Part shown: positions 23,041-35,100 of the stretch, piece by piece | Position numbering within the stretch: position 1 is the first letter of the stretch | Layout: the number at the start of each line of letters is the position of its first letter | Origin: Nematostella vectensis | Lineage: Eukaryota > Cnidaria > Anthozoa > Actiniaria > Edwardsiidae | NCBI RefSeq assembly: GCF_932526225.1 | Contig: NC_064034.1 | Location: 21,603,747 to 21,667,746, forward strand | Length of the DNA: 64,000 nucleotides | Direction of reading: 5' to 3' | Position numbers and translations under genes: made by a program | Notes under the pieces: generated by a model | What the model saw: the letters and a program-made list of their open reading frames with translations, nothing else | Databases searched by the model: none | What the model was told of the DNA's origin: nothing

Positions 23041-23400
23041 TAATGAGGATGTATAGAGTAAGGCTGCTTTAGACGAAAACGTCAAGAATTCTCATTTGTC
23101 TGTTTTCAAAAGGAAACTAAATTTCTTGGAGCACTATTGATGCTCAAAAAATCTCATTCATACTTCTGTTTTGAAACAGATACCACTCTTAGGTTTATAG
23201 TTTTGTTTCTATATGTCTGTATTTGTGTGTGTCCTGACCTACCGCACATTTTACCTATTTTTCTGGGATCTGCCCTCGTTAACCCTTAAGTTATTTCAGA
23301 TGTCAGTACCCAGGTTTATTCGGATTTATTCTATACCTTAAAAGAATGTATGTAAGATAAGGGTAAATAAAAATTTGTTGTTGTTGTTTGTTGTATGTTT
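23041..23400 (+). mobile_element. 3' end of a LINE-type retrotransposon
   Basis: A short frame reading SHLSVFKRKLNFLEHY and stop resembles the extreme C-terminus of non-LTR retrotransposon ORF2 proteins. It is followed by a short 3' UTR and a TTGTTGTTGTTT simple tail at 23379-23391. The fragment is 5'-truncated. Confidence 0.5.
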
Positions 23401-23540
23401 TGCTTTTTGAGTAAGTGCGAGGTTGAAAAAACAAACGTAGGCGATAGTCGATCGATAATCCGTTTTGCCTGGCTGATGAACACATTATTCTGCCAGAGCA
23501 ACGCACTTCCGGTTGTTTTAAAGTGAACGGAAGTGTAAAA

Positions 23541-23851
23541 ATATTTTGTTTTACCCGATAACGCTTTACCGGGTATTTATATTTTGTTTTACCCGATAAC
23601 GCTTTATCGGGTATTTATATTTTCTTTTACCCGATAACCTGATAACGCTTTACCGGGTATTTATATTTTCGTTACCCGATAACGCTTTACCGGGTATTTA
23701 TATTTTGTTTTACCCGATAACGCTTTATCGGGTATTTATATTTTCTGTTACCCGACATCTATTACTTTTGCCCGATGAAATGTAACTGTTTTAATCTACA
23801 CCAAATTTATCGGGTATACCAGATACCTTTTATTTATAATGCCAATACCTC
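23541..23851. mobile_element. Hairpin-array MITE, copy 2, inverted relative to copy 1, one terminus lost
   Basis: Five to six palindromes of the type CCCGATAACGCTTTATCGGG are followed by the CAGATACCTTTTATTTATAA end sequence. The outer GCTCAATTGATCC terminus is absent. Confidence 0.8.
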
Positions 23852-24172
23852 CAAATGAATTATGATGACAATTTTGGAAAGTTCAATTCTTGGGAACTCG
23901 GCGAAGAAGGATCCATTCCTCACCGATGTCCTGCGATGGCAGTTTGGACACCTCCTGTTTAATATGACTTTCAAAGTAAGCAACCACAACGATAATGTTT
24001 TTGTTGGGGTTTGTGATCTATCTATTAGTACGAAGCCTGCTGCTATTTGTTTGGTGTTTCTGGATTCATGTGACCAAATAGAGAGCTAGCCCGCGTGCAG
24101 CAGGAAATAAACCTTGGTTATAACCGAACTATTCCAGCTGGATACAGGCTAATAGAGAGTTAGAAGGCTTAT

Positions 24173-24278
24173 TACCTTATTACACTTAAAATTTCGAGAT
24201 TTTGAGATGGCGATATATTTCGCGACACTTTTAAAATCGCAAAATTAAAATGACGTCAAAATTAAGTGCAATAAGGTA
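24173..24278. mobile_element. Small MITE-like inverted repeat, 106 bp
   Basis: TACCTTATTACACTTAA at the left is inverted, with one mismatch, as TTAAGTGCAATAAGGTA at the right. There is no coding capacity. Confidence 0.55.
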
Positions 24279-26947
24279 GTACGTTACGCAGTCAAGCAGG
24301 GAGTAAAAATACCACAATAATGGGGAGAAGGGGTATTATTCTAAATGTGATCAATCTAGGATAGTATCTTATTACTTTTACCCATTATCACCATCGCGGT
24401 GACCTTTCGACTTTCATCGCGTTGAGTATTTTATTTCAAGTTCAGGGTAGGTTATCAGCGGAAAGTTTTAAGGCTCTACGCTGATCGCTGATTATGGTCT
24501 ATTCGCAATCAAGTTCGTTGCTCTTATTTTCTCGGTAGGATTGCTTGTGAGCGTTCGAAAATGTTGCTTCTTGATAAATTCTGTGATTTTTCAAGGCGAA
24601 TATTTTACTGAAGATTGTTATCTTTTCTGATGTTACAGTCATTATGTATGCATGATTTTATCATATCCGTTCAAAGGAATTCATCGCTCCGAGAAAAGAG
24701 ATATAGGAAGATATAACGGATCCGATATAACTATACAGCCATATTATATAAAACATAACAAAACCGTTAACACGGTAGTCATCGGAATACGAGCCTCCTT
24801 ATTGTACAGTGAATTCGCAATCACGGCCTTTTGATCGTGCTACGCCTTGACTTCAAACTTCCTAAAGACTCAGATATTAATCTGAGCAAATGTACAACAT
24901 ATTGAAAGTTATTTACTGATTGCGTGGTGCTATTATGCTTACCATTTGTAGCCATCAGACCTGTCAGGGCACAGAGTTAGTATCATTGGAATTGGCTGGT
25001 CGTGATGTGGGCAAAGCATTTCCCTTGCCAGTAATCCCCGTGCCTGTAGCCAGGAAATCACATCCAAAGGTGTATTCCCTATATTCCTTAATAACGTCCG
25101 GACATCAGGGTCCATTGTTTTTGGAGCAAAACTAAACAATGTGATGAAGATGCGATGAAATCGAAGAAAGCGACTATAGCCCTAACTATGTATTATTAGG
25201 CACGTGCCTCTATATGATAAGAAATGGTGTTTCTCCAATTACAAACACTCTGTGATTGGTGATAATTTTGCGTAAACGCCTAACGAACAAAAGGCCGTTG
25301 CGTTACCGTCAAGAACATGTCATTTTTGTCATTGGTGGTGAAGTGAACAGACTACCCTGGGTACCATAGCCTCCTGAATTCTTTCGTTATGCGCTCAGCC
25401 AAAATAAATGCGAGGAGGCTCTGGGCGGGCGAATAGCCTTTCCTACCCTGGGTACCAGACCCTCCAAACTTCTCTAGCCCAGTGATGCTCATCCAAAATG
25501 TCGTCGCGACGAGCTGGACGGACGTAGCCTGAGTATCAGGCTTTTTTTAGTGGGTAAGGGGGGAGGGCCTGATACTCAGGCTATGGACGAGGGTACCAAA
25601 GCCTCCAGACTTTTCTCTTCTAGTGACACTCAGCCAGAATGCCGAGACGGAGGTTCTGGTAATCTAGATAAGCTTTTCCTGGTTCCAGTCTCGAACAACT
25701 TTGTTAAACCGTTCTGTGGGTAAGCAATCGGTATACGAACTGAGACCGACAGAGACAATACCCTTCATAATCCTATCCCTACACCCACCCCCGACAGCGC
25801 GTGAGATGACACCCCTTGCAAAACAAATACATATGACTCGTTGCATAACAAAGCGGTTTATTTTCGTAAATCGCGCGTTTAGAAACACATTTCGCTGTGC
25901 TCCCCTGTGTCGAGACGGCATGTTAATCTTTCATACTGGAAATATTTTTGAAGTTATGTTCTAAGGTTTGAGCGTTGTCGTAACTAGCATCGAAATCCAT
26001 GCGTGCAAATGAATGAGCAAACTGACGAGAATAGGAGTCTTCTATAGAGTGGGGGAGAGTTTTTTCGTGATTGGCCCTGAATTAATGAATTTTGTCCAAA
26101 TAATAGTTTTAGTTTGTCATCACGATCGGGTTGGGCTCCCTGTGCACCCTCAACTAACAATTTCTAGCCCCCCCTCCCTTTTCCATTTGCAATTGAACAA
26201 AGAAAAGAAGATTTTTTTTTGTTTTCATATCAGTCAATCCTGTTTTAAAGGCATATCTGGGAGTCTGCTTTAATTATTTTTTTGCTTTTATATCGCTCTA
26301 GAGCTTTGTAAGTCGATAATTTCCACGTAAACTTGCAGGAATTCGTGTTTACTACGATTCTGCTGGCAGCCATCTTGGAAATGGAGCCTAGTCCCTAACG
26401 TTTTAGAATATCACAGGTCTCCCGCCAGCTCGCCCCAGACTCTTTTAGACTATTTACAAAAACGACAGCATCTGGCCATTGATATTGATGAATGTTCTAT
26501 TTTCTCTTTTCTTAGAAAACGATTCACGGCTATAACATCATAGAATATGGCAGCATAAATAGAGCTACGGCAAGAACAGGCCACCATAACTTTTTTTTTT
26601 TCAATCAGTTTCATTTCAGAAAATTCCTCAATTATTCAAAATTATCAAATGTTATTGTAACAATTTTGCTATACGAAAACTATAAAACGGTAAATACTTT
26701 CAATCAATAAAAAACAATTTCAATAAGCAAGTTCCACATGCTATGTACTGTTTGTACATTTATTAGATCAATGAAATCGTTTCTCCTTTTCTGTATCAAA
26801 ATAGATAATTATTAACTTATACATCCCACGTTCGCTTTGAATAGTCTAGGTGACAAGCAGACAAGAGATGGACGGAAAATATTGTTGAAAAATATCGATA
26901 TTTGGCAATATGATGGGCTTATGATAATAGCGGCGTATGTACTATAT
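24279..26947. other. Non-coding stretch with short repeats only
   Basis: No gene is recognised. Three copies of a CTGGGTACCA.A.CCTCC motif occur near 25353, 25444 and 25590. A short perfect foldback lies at 25525-25583. Confidence 0.5.
25525..25583. repeat. 59-bp foldback element
   Basis: TAGCCTGAGTATCAGGC at the left is inverted as GCCTGATACTCAGGCTA at the right, separated by 25 bp. Confidence 0.7.
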
Positions 26948-27080
26948 GATCCCATCGACGTTGTTGAAACATAAACACTAATGGTCTTTCGTGACCAGGA
27001 TCCCATCCATTTAATCCTTTTATCTCACCCTAGTCATGAAAGACCATTAGTGTCGTTGCGTCTACAACGTCAATGGGATC
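26948..27080. repeat. Inverted duplication of the end of the ubiquitin-like ORF
   Basis: The left arm (26948-26996) and right arm (27033-27080) pair at roughly 80-85%, both containing ACACTAATGGTCTTTC or its complement. The right arm encodes the last residues and stop of the neighbouring minus-strand gene; the left arm is an inverted copy of it. Confidence 0.75.
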
Positions 27081-29159
27081 GTCATTTCTTTCCACTATCC
27101 GTCCACTGGCATTTCGGATGGTGATATTTCCGATATTTCTCTCGCGCAGGTTGGCAATGGCCACTTGATACAAAAGCTGCAGATAAACAATTCCAACTAG
27201 TTTGTGGTTGAACAATACCCTCCCTATATCAGCACAGTGGAGACAGAATGCTATGGAGACATCTTTTTTCAATTTGAAAAATGATACACGTGCAATGATT
27301 GAGTTCATTGATTCTGATAACTCGTGTCCAAATTATTTAATTCATAATTGAAATTTCGAATCCATAACTAACTGTGGAATCTATATAAATAAATTAGTCT
27401 AAGAATGCGATTGAACTTGGTTTAATTGTTGTTATCACCTCGTTTGTATCCGAAGCAGTGAAACGTCTTTGGAAGGTGGTGTCCCTTCCACGGAGACGGA
27501 CTCTAATGTCCCCTTCGCCTTCAGCACCGACGAGGTGTTGTAGGTCCTAAAATGTAGACAAAAATCATAAATAGTTTCAATTTTAACTTTTAATCCTTAC
27601 ATGTTCTTGGTCTGATGTTGGTGTCGAAAACAAATCGAGTTAAAGTGCATCGAACTTCTACAAATGCTGCCAAGGAGCTTCTCCTATGACGTCATGCCGT
27701 AGAAACCGCTCGACGAACTGACTTGCGTGACGCCCAATTTCGTAATACATTTTTCTTGGATAAGAGCGTTAGAGCGAGCGTAAAATTTGGGGCTAGGGTT
27801 TATAGAGCGATTTTTGCGCTATTTAGCATTTAGGCTAAGTTTCTATTTCAGTCATCACTAGCGTGAAATATTCAAAAGGCGATCCTACACATACACATAG
27901 CTTAATACAATTGAATAAAATATACAGGGGAACGGATTTGGATTTTGTTTGTATAAATAGCAGCTGGTAGGAACATTTTTTTTCTTGTTTGGGAGAGCGG
28001 GAGAAGGGGTACAAAATCTTGAGACTCCCGCCTAATGCGGGAGAGTTGACAGGTATGCGAATCTTGAGGCGGCCGGAACTAGGCCAATCGTCAAATCTGA
28101 CAGGTTTTTCAATTAACACCCAGCTTGTCTTGAGCAGAATGTGTTGTTTTTGATATTCATAGAATGAATTTACTACCAGTAAGACGATTAGTTGTGCAAA
28201 AATATTCCAAGGAAGCATTGTGATCAAACGTAAGCGAACTCTGCAACTCTAATTTTGATTGACGTTTGTGTCGCGTTCGGCTTTTCGTTTGACCTCTAGT
28301 GCGAATGCGATTTACAAGCCAATCGATCGGCCAGGACAAAATTTGGTTGGCTGTTTGTCCCGGCCAGACAAACTTTGTCCTCCTAGTGCGATTAGGCCCA
28401 TAATATCTCACTTCGAAAGATGACTCTACTCTAACTGTTCTATCAGACAGAAAATAATCGCATACCTTAGACTGGATTGCTAACAACCTCATTAGCGCAA
28501 ATGTGTCCGCAACAAGTTACTTACCGCTTCGTTCTCTCTTCTTTCCATTTCCAGCTGTCTTTCTCTGTCCTGTGAACGATAACAAAAAAGCAGGTCAAAT
28601 TTTGTAAAATTTTAAAAATCTACAGTTTGAAATCCTTGTCATAAACTCGATTTTAAGTCACAGGTTACGCAACGGTAGATAATTAGGTTTTGTTTTGTCT
28701 GTAAGACTAAGGGCCAACGACGGAAAATAATCGAATACCTTAGACTGGCTTGCTAACAACATCACTAGCACAAATGTGTCCGCAATAAGTTACTTACCGC
28801 TTCGTTCGTTGTAAGGGCCAATCTCGCCTCAGCCTATGCTACAGCAGCTTGTATGCGATCCTGGGTAACTGTAAAAAAAAACAAAAACAAGTAAAATAAG
28901 TAAAAATGTATATGAGTTATATATTTAAGCCAACCCTCACTACTTTCACTTCGTGACCGTTCTACGATATCCACGTTATCCATCGAGCTCAGAAAATCGA
29001 CAGGGTTTAATAGATATTCTGAATTCAAGAATGTTTTTTAAATGTACTAGACTTACCATTGCTTAAGTCAATAGTGGCCCTTACTTCTGGGTCTCCAGCA
29101 AGGGTTGGGCACAACACTACCAAACAAAGGTCGGAAAAGGTGGCCTGGTAGTGTCCGCC
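27030..29159 (-). pseudogene. Multi-exon gene fragment with ubiquitin/UBX-like C-terminus, one nonsense codon
   Basis: Exon-like blocks with consistent phases: 29159-29057 (starts GGHYQATFSDLCLVV), about 29020-28938 (LLNPVDFLSSMDNVDIVE), 28868-28798, 28569-28525 (DRERQLEMERRENEA), 27546-27439 and 27176-27030 (stop). The last two give IRVRLRGRDTTFQRRF, ASDTNELLY, then NASGRIVERNDDPIDVVDA and TLMVFHD. This beta-grasp-like pattern with the RRF strand suggests a UBX or ubiquitin-like domain, but I do not recognise the gene. Block 28868-28798 has an in-frame TAG at 28834-28836, and its 3' end plus flanking intron is a duplicate of the block at 28525. Upstream exons are missing where the cytosine-poor domain begins. 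Confidence 0.5.
27990..28057. repeat. Interspersed palindromic repeat, shared with 49579-49640
   Basis: GAGACTCCCGCCTAATGCGG followed by GAGAGTTG is the reverse complement of the sequence near 49585-49615, and both carry a CGGGAGAAGGGGT-type neighbour. It is a short non-coding repeat family. Confidence 0.65.
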
Positions 29160-30729
29160 CTGTAAATGAAATCGGTAAATTTTAGTATTTTGAGATTATT
29201 GCGGTATTAAGAATACAAACATAAACTGTAGTAGTGTGTGGTGGGTAGGTGAAAAAGAAAAAAATGATAATAATATGGTGTGGTGTGGAGATGGCTAATG
29301 GCTGTGTTGGTGGGGAAACAATTGGTACGGTGTATAGGTGAGAGTGGTGGTTAGGGGGATGTGGAGTAGATAAGGCTTATAATTTTGCGTGATGGGTCTA
29401 TGTGTTTTAAAATGGTGGTGGTGCGGAGGACGATTTAAAATTTGTGAGGTTATGGTGTAAATGTGGGTGATAATGTATCGTTATGACGTTAGGTGATCGT
29501 AAGGTGTTGGTTTGTGGGTAGGTAGGGTGGGTCATAGGGTGTGGTCGTTTGTAGTTGGGTTTTGTGGTGTGGGGTAAATGTTTGTATGGTGGGGGAGGGG
29601 GCTGTATGTAGGTGTTTGTAAGGGGGGGAAATTGGTTGTGGGGTAGTGTCTGGTGTAGGGTGTGGCTGGTTGGTGTGTTGTGGGTTGGTTGGTATAGTCG
29701 TAGGATGCTATGGTGTGTATGTGGTAGGCTATGTGTGGAGGGGTAGATGTGTGTGTGGTGGGAGGGGGGTTGGACTGTATGTAGGATGTGGTGTTGGAGG
29801 GAGCGCTGGTTGTAGGACTAGTGGCTGCTGTAGGGTGTGGTTGGTTTGGTGTGTTGTAGGGTGAGTAGTGTTGTGGCCATGGGGGGGGGGAAGGGGTGTG
29901 TGGTTTTTGTGTTGGCAGAGGTCTGGCTTGTGTAGGGTGTGTTAGGTGTGTATATTTTAGGTGAGAGTGTAGGAAAGTGGGAGGGGTGGAGGAAGTGTAT
30001 GTGTAGGTGTGTGGGGCTTAGGTGGGTGTTGGTGTTGTGCTGGGGTTTGGAATAATCGTGGTGGGTTGTATGATGACGTGGTATGGGTGAAGTGGGTATG
30101 GGGCTGTTTGTGGGGTGAGGGATGAGGGGGTGCTTGTTGTGGGGTAGGTGGGTGGTTGGATGCTGGTGATGTGAGTAGGGGGGTACTTGGGTGGTTAGCT
30201 AGGTATGAGGGGGGAGAGAAAGGGGGTTGTGACATGTATAGAGCTGGGTGGTAGTAGTGGGTAGGTATGTTGTGTGGTAAGGATAGAGTAAGATTTAATT
30301 TGTGAGAGGGATGTGGGTATGTATGTGTTTGTACTATGTGTAGGAGGGAAGGTGGTTGTAGGTGGGGTGGTTGTGTGTTTTTTGGGCGTGTGGTGTTGAG
30401 GGAGTGGGATAGTTTGGGGGTCTGTATGCCTAGGGGTGGTGGTAGTGGCATGTAGGGGTGTAGTTGAGGTGTGTAGGTGGGGTAAGGGGTGTGGGGTACA
30501 GGGGAGGAGTGTGCTAGTGGTGTGAGGTGGGTATGGGAGGGTGTGGGTAGTAGAGCGCGTTTAGTGGTAGGTGTGGGGAGGAGGGCTGGGCGGTGAGGTG
30601 TGGTGGGGGTGGGTGCGGTGGGGGTGTGGGTAGTGGAGGGTTTGGGGGGTGAGGTGTGTTAGTGTGGGAGTAGGTGGGGAGTGTGGCGGTGTGGTGGAGG
30701 GGGTTGGGGCGTGGAGGTGTGAGAGGGGG

Positions 30730-30819
30730 TACGTCTTGGGATCACAGATTGTGATACAGCACTTTCCCCGTATGGTACATAACTTTTTGGTTTGGATCGG
30801 GTATTCGTACCAAGACGTA
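30730..30819. mobile_element. 90-bp element with 10-bp inverted termini inside the cytosine-poor domain
   Basis: TACGTCTTGG (30730-30739) is inverted as CCAAGACGTA (30810-30819). The interior has ordinary base composition, unlike the surrounding G/T-rich DNA, suggesting a small insertion. Confidence 0.5.
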
Positions 30820-31038
30820 GGGGCCTAAAGTGGTGTGTTAGTGAGGTGGGTGTAATCATATGGTATGGTGATGTTGGAGGGTGATGGTGAGGGATGGCTA
30901 GTAAGGTAATGTAGAGTGGAGATGGTAGTAATGTAATTACGGTGGAAAGGTGGATAGGTTAGACTAGAAGGTGGTGGAGGGTGGTGAAAAGATAAAGTGG
31001 GACTTTAGAATAGGTTGTGGTAGTGTGGTGGGTAGGTG

Positions 31039-31148
<110 letters not shown>

Positions 31149-31881
31149 TGGTGTGGTAGGGAGATGGCTAATGGCTGTGTTGGTGGGGAAAAAATTGGTA
31201 CGGTGTATAGGTGAGAGTGGTGGTGAGGGGGATGTGCTTATAATTTAGCGTGATGGGTCTGTGTGTGTTAAATTGGTAGTGGTGCGGAGGTCGATTTCGA
31301 TGTTGTAAGGTTATGGTTTAAATGTGGGTGATAATATATCGTTATGACAGAGTGAGTGAGTGTGGTATTGTAGTATATAGGAAGGCGGTGATAGAAGATA
31401 AAGATGGTGATAGGTTGAGATAAGTAAAGGAAGGAAGGGGAAGGGGTGATAGGGTTATCAAGTTATGTTCGGGTGGTTAAGATTATGGATTATGAGACGA
31501 CGAGTTAAGGTTGTTATAAGAGATGGGGTTGATAATAAAACGACATGAGAGTTATGAATAAAAGGTTTTTTTTGTTGAGTGGAGAAGGTAGTTAGTAAAT
31601 ATGGTATTATGTGGAGATTGAAACAGTTAAAATCGGTAGCTTGTGGCGAGTGTTGTGTAGCGGATGTGAAGAGGTGATGGCGGCATTAGTGAAATCTGAT
31701 GAAGGGGGATAATGTGAGTGTGAACAGAATGATGAGCAGGGATATTGTAACGAGACTGTGTAGTGTTTTTGAGAAAGTGTGTTGTGTGTAGGGTAGGAAA
31801 GTAATATGTAGGATAAGAGAAAGAAAAGTGTTTAGATTGTAGAGAGGAAATGGTGAGCGGTAATGGAGAGGGTGAGGTATG

Positions 31882-32010
31882 TGTAAGAAGAGGATAATAA
31901 GAAGTTTTGTAGACGTTTATTCAACGGTGAAACGAGCCATGAGTCTTGCACAATCTACGAGGGTCCAGGGTCACGTTCTGAGCACGTGCTCTGTCACGCA
32001 ACTTGTCACA
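31882..32010 (-). repeat. 3' LTR of the Ty3/gypsy element
   Basis: 129 bp, identical to the copy at 36134-36262. LTRs this short are at the low end for Ty3/gypsy elements. Confidence 0.95.
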
Positions 32011-32146
32011 TCTTCCCTCTTTTAACAGTAACGCTAACGGTTGGTTAAAACAACATTATAATAATCAAAGGGTAAAAATCGAAATTTTACAACTAAAATC
32101 ATACGATGGATTATTACTAATGTTCAGTGTCCTAACAGTTTCAATG

Positions 32147-35100
32147 TTATTTTGGCACATAGTCTTTGAGCCATGCAGGAGGCTTCACCTCCCGCCGAGG
32201 CCTTGTTATAGCCTGTGAAGAATCTGGTGGCAGGGCAACCTGGCTGGGTTGCTGCTGAGCATCATCGGGTTCTGGTGATTCCAGAACATCAGGTACTTGG
32301 CTGTTTGTTTCTCCAGTGCTGATCAACTGTCGGCGGTTTCGTCGGTAGGTGGTACCTTCAGTCTCGACGTTGTAGCTCCTAGGTCCGGCTTGACCTAAAC
32401 ACGTACCAGGCGTCCACGTGTCTTGTCCTGGTAGCTTCATGCGCACAGTTTCGCCGACAGCGATGGGCTCCAGGGGCTTGCTGTGCTTATCGTAATAAAA
32501 CTTCTGGCGTTGCTTGGTACCTATCAACTTCCTGGTGTCCTCTTCAGTGTTGTAGCTAGGCTGTAGTAGGGAACCAGCCACAGGGAGAAGTGTTTTGCAT
32601 CGACGTCCGAAAAGGCGCTGGGCCGGGCTAGTTCCGATTCCAGCAGTCGGAGTATTCCGCCAGTCGAGAAGTGCTTGGAATTCTGACCCCCCGGATGTCT
32701 TGCATTTTTTAAACAGCCTCTTTACTGTCTGTACAGCATTTTCCGCTTTCCCATTTGCTTGGGCATATCTTGGGGATGACGTCTTGTGTTCGAACATCCA
32801 GGTCTTGGCAAATACACTAAACTCCGCTGATGCGAACTGCGGTCCATTGTCGGTTATAAGGGTGTCTGGGATGCCAAACCTGGCAAATATTGCCTTCATC
32901 TCCTTTATTATTGCTCGTGACGTCACTGTGTTAAGCCGGGCCACTTCTATGTAGTTGCTGAAGTAGTCACTGACCACTAACAGTGTTCGGTTGTCGAGCT
33001 CACAGAGGTCAGCTGAGACCTTTCCCCAAGGTCGAGCGACAAACTCATGTTGGAGAATTGGCTCCTTTCGTTGGCCACTGCGATGAGTCAAACATACTTC
33101 GCATTTTGTGATGTACTCCTTCAACTCGACAGTCATCCGCGGCCAGAAAAACGTGTCTCTTGCTCGTCTTATGCAGCCTTCTATACCGATGTGGGATGAG
33201 TGTGTCTTTTCCATAAGCTCCTTCCTCAGGGCTCTAGGAACCACCAACTGTTGGCCTTTAAAGATGAGTTCTTCTTGGACAGTTAGCTCGTCTCGAATAT
33301 CAAAGTAAGGATGCACGCACTCCGGCAGGTCTGTTTTGCTCTCTGGCCAACCTCTCTTTATAACCTCTCGAAGGTTTTGTTGCACCGCATCATCTACTGC
33401 TGCATTTTTGAGTTGCTGCCAAGTCTCTTCTCTCACTGGCATCCATGATCGATGGTCAATCTCCTCCAGCTCCCTGGTAAACTCCCAGGCGTTGACTTCG
33501 GGTAGGTAAGCTCTGCTTAGGGTGTCAGCCAAGTAAAGATCTTTGCCTTTCTTGTACTTCACATTGAGACTGTAACTCTGCAGACTCAGCAGCATTCGTT
33601 GTAGGCGTTTCGGAGCAGTCGCCAGAGGTTTGATGAAGATTGGTTCCAAAGGCTTGTGATCAGTCTCGATGTTGACGACTTCGCGGCCGTAGACGTACGT
33701 ATGGAAACGGTCACACGCAAAGACAATCGCGAGCAGCTCCTTCTCAATCTGTGCATAACGCGTCTCAGCGGGCGTGAGTGCACGTGATGCGTAGGCTACT
33801 GGTTGGCCATTCTGTAGTAATGCGGCACCCAATCCGCTCTGCGACGCATCGCACTGAAGTGTAATCTCCTCGTCTAGGTTGTAGTACCGCAATACTGGAG
33901 TGACTGTAACGGCATCCTTTAGCTTTTCAAACGCAGACTGTTGCGCATCATCCCAGATGAACTGCACGTCGCTCTGTGTGAGATCCCTCAGCGGCTTTGT
34001 GATGTCTGACAGCTGGGGCAGGAACTTTGCAAGGTATTGGGCTAAGCCTAACAGACGCTGTACCCCAAGCTTGTCGGTCGGTGAGGGCATGTCCACAATT
34101 GCTCGCACTTTAGCAGGGTCGACTTTAAGTCCCTTGTCAGTTGCTATGTGGCCAATGAAGAGTAACTCTGATTTCCTAAGTCTCATCTTGTCGGGATTCA
34201 GGTGTATGTCCCGTTGATCACAACGGTTTAGGAATGCCAGGAGGTTCCTGTCGTGATCCGCCGTTGCCTCCTCGTAGCTCTCGCCATAGCCCACTACCAG
34301 GAAATCATCAGCAACAACTTCGGTTCCAGTCAGACCTTCGGCAAATTCATGCATCTTTCTTTGAAACACTTCTGGTGCTGAGGAGATCCCGAAAGGCATT
34401 CTCTTCCATCGGTATCGGCCAAACGGTGTATGGAAAGTTGTTAGATAGGTCGACTCTTCCTCTAGCTGGACGTGCCAGAAACCGTTGCGGACATCCAACA
34501 ACGTGAACACCTTGGCACCGTGTAATCGTGTTGCAACCTCTTCTATGGTTGGTAGGGGATAGTTTTCCCTCTGGATGGCTTTGTTGAGATCCTTTGGGTC
34601 TAGGCATATTCGCAGTTTTCCATCTTTCTTGGGAACTACTACCATAGAGCTGATCCACGAGGTGGGTGTGGTCACCGGTGCTATTATCTCTTTGTCCACT
34701 AGATCATTCAAGGTTTTCTTGAGCTGGGGTCTTAGGGCTACTGCAACTCTACGTGGTGCGTGTTGTACTGGTTGAGCGTTTGTGTCTAGTCTGATGGTGT
34801 ATTCTCCATCAAGTTTGCCAACCCCGTCACTGAACACTGCTGGGAACTTAGCCAATATTTCTTCTCTTGTTAGTGCAGCTCCTGGTTTGGGGTCAACGGT
34901 GAACACTGTCGCTCCATCTGTCTGCGGTTTGTGAAACTGGTCGTTGTCATTGTACTGTATAATGTTCATGCCAAGGCATGCCTTACGCCCCAGAATCGGG
35001 CGGATTTCATGGCTGTCAACAAGGCGACAATCCAGCTGGCACGATACATGGTTTCTCCACACTCTAATGGTGACATGCCCGACGACTTTGATCTTTGATC

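Noticed and set aside
29957-30451. Minus-strand Pro/Thr/His-rich ORF of 164 codons
   Set aside because: It reflects the cytosine-poor strand composition (C/A-rich on minus); no domain or splice context.
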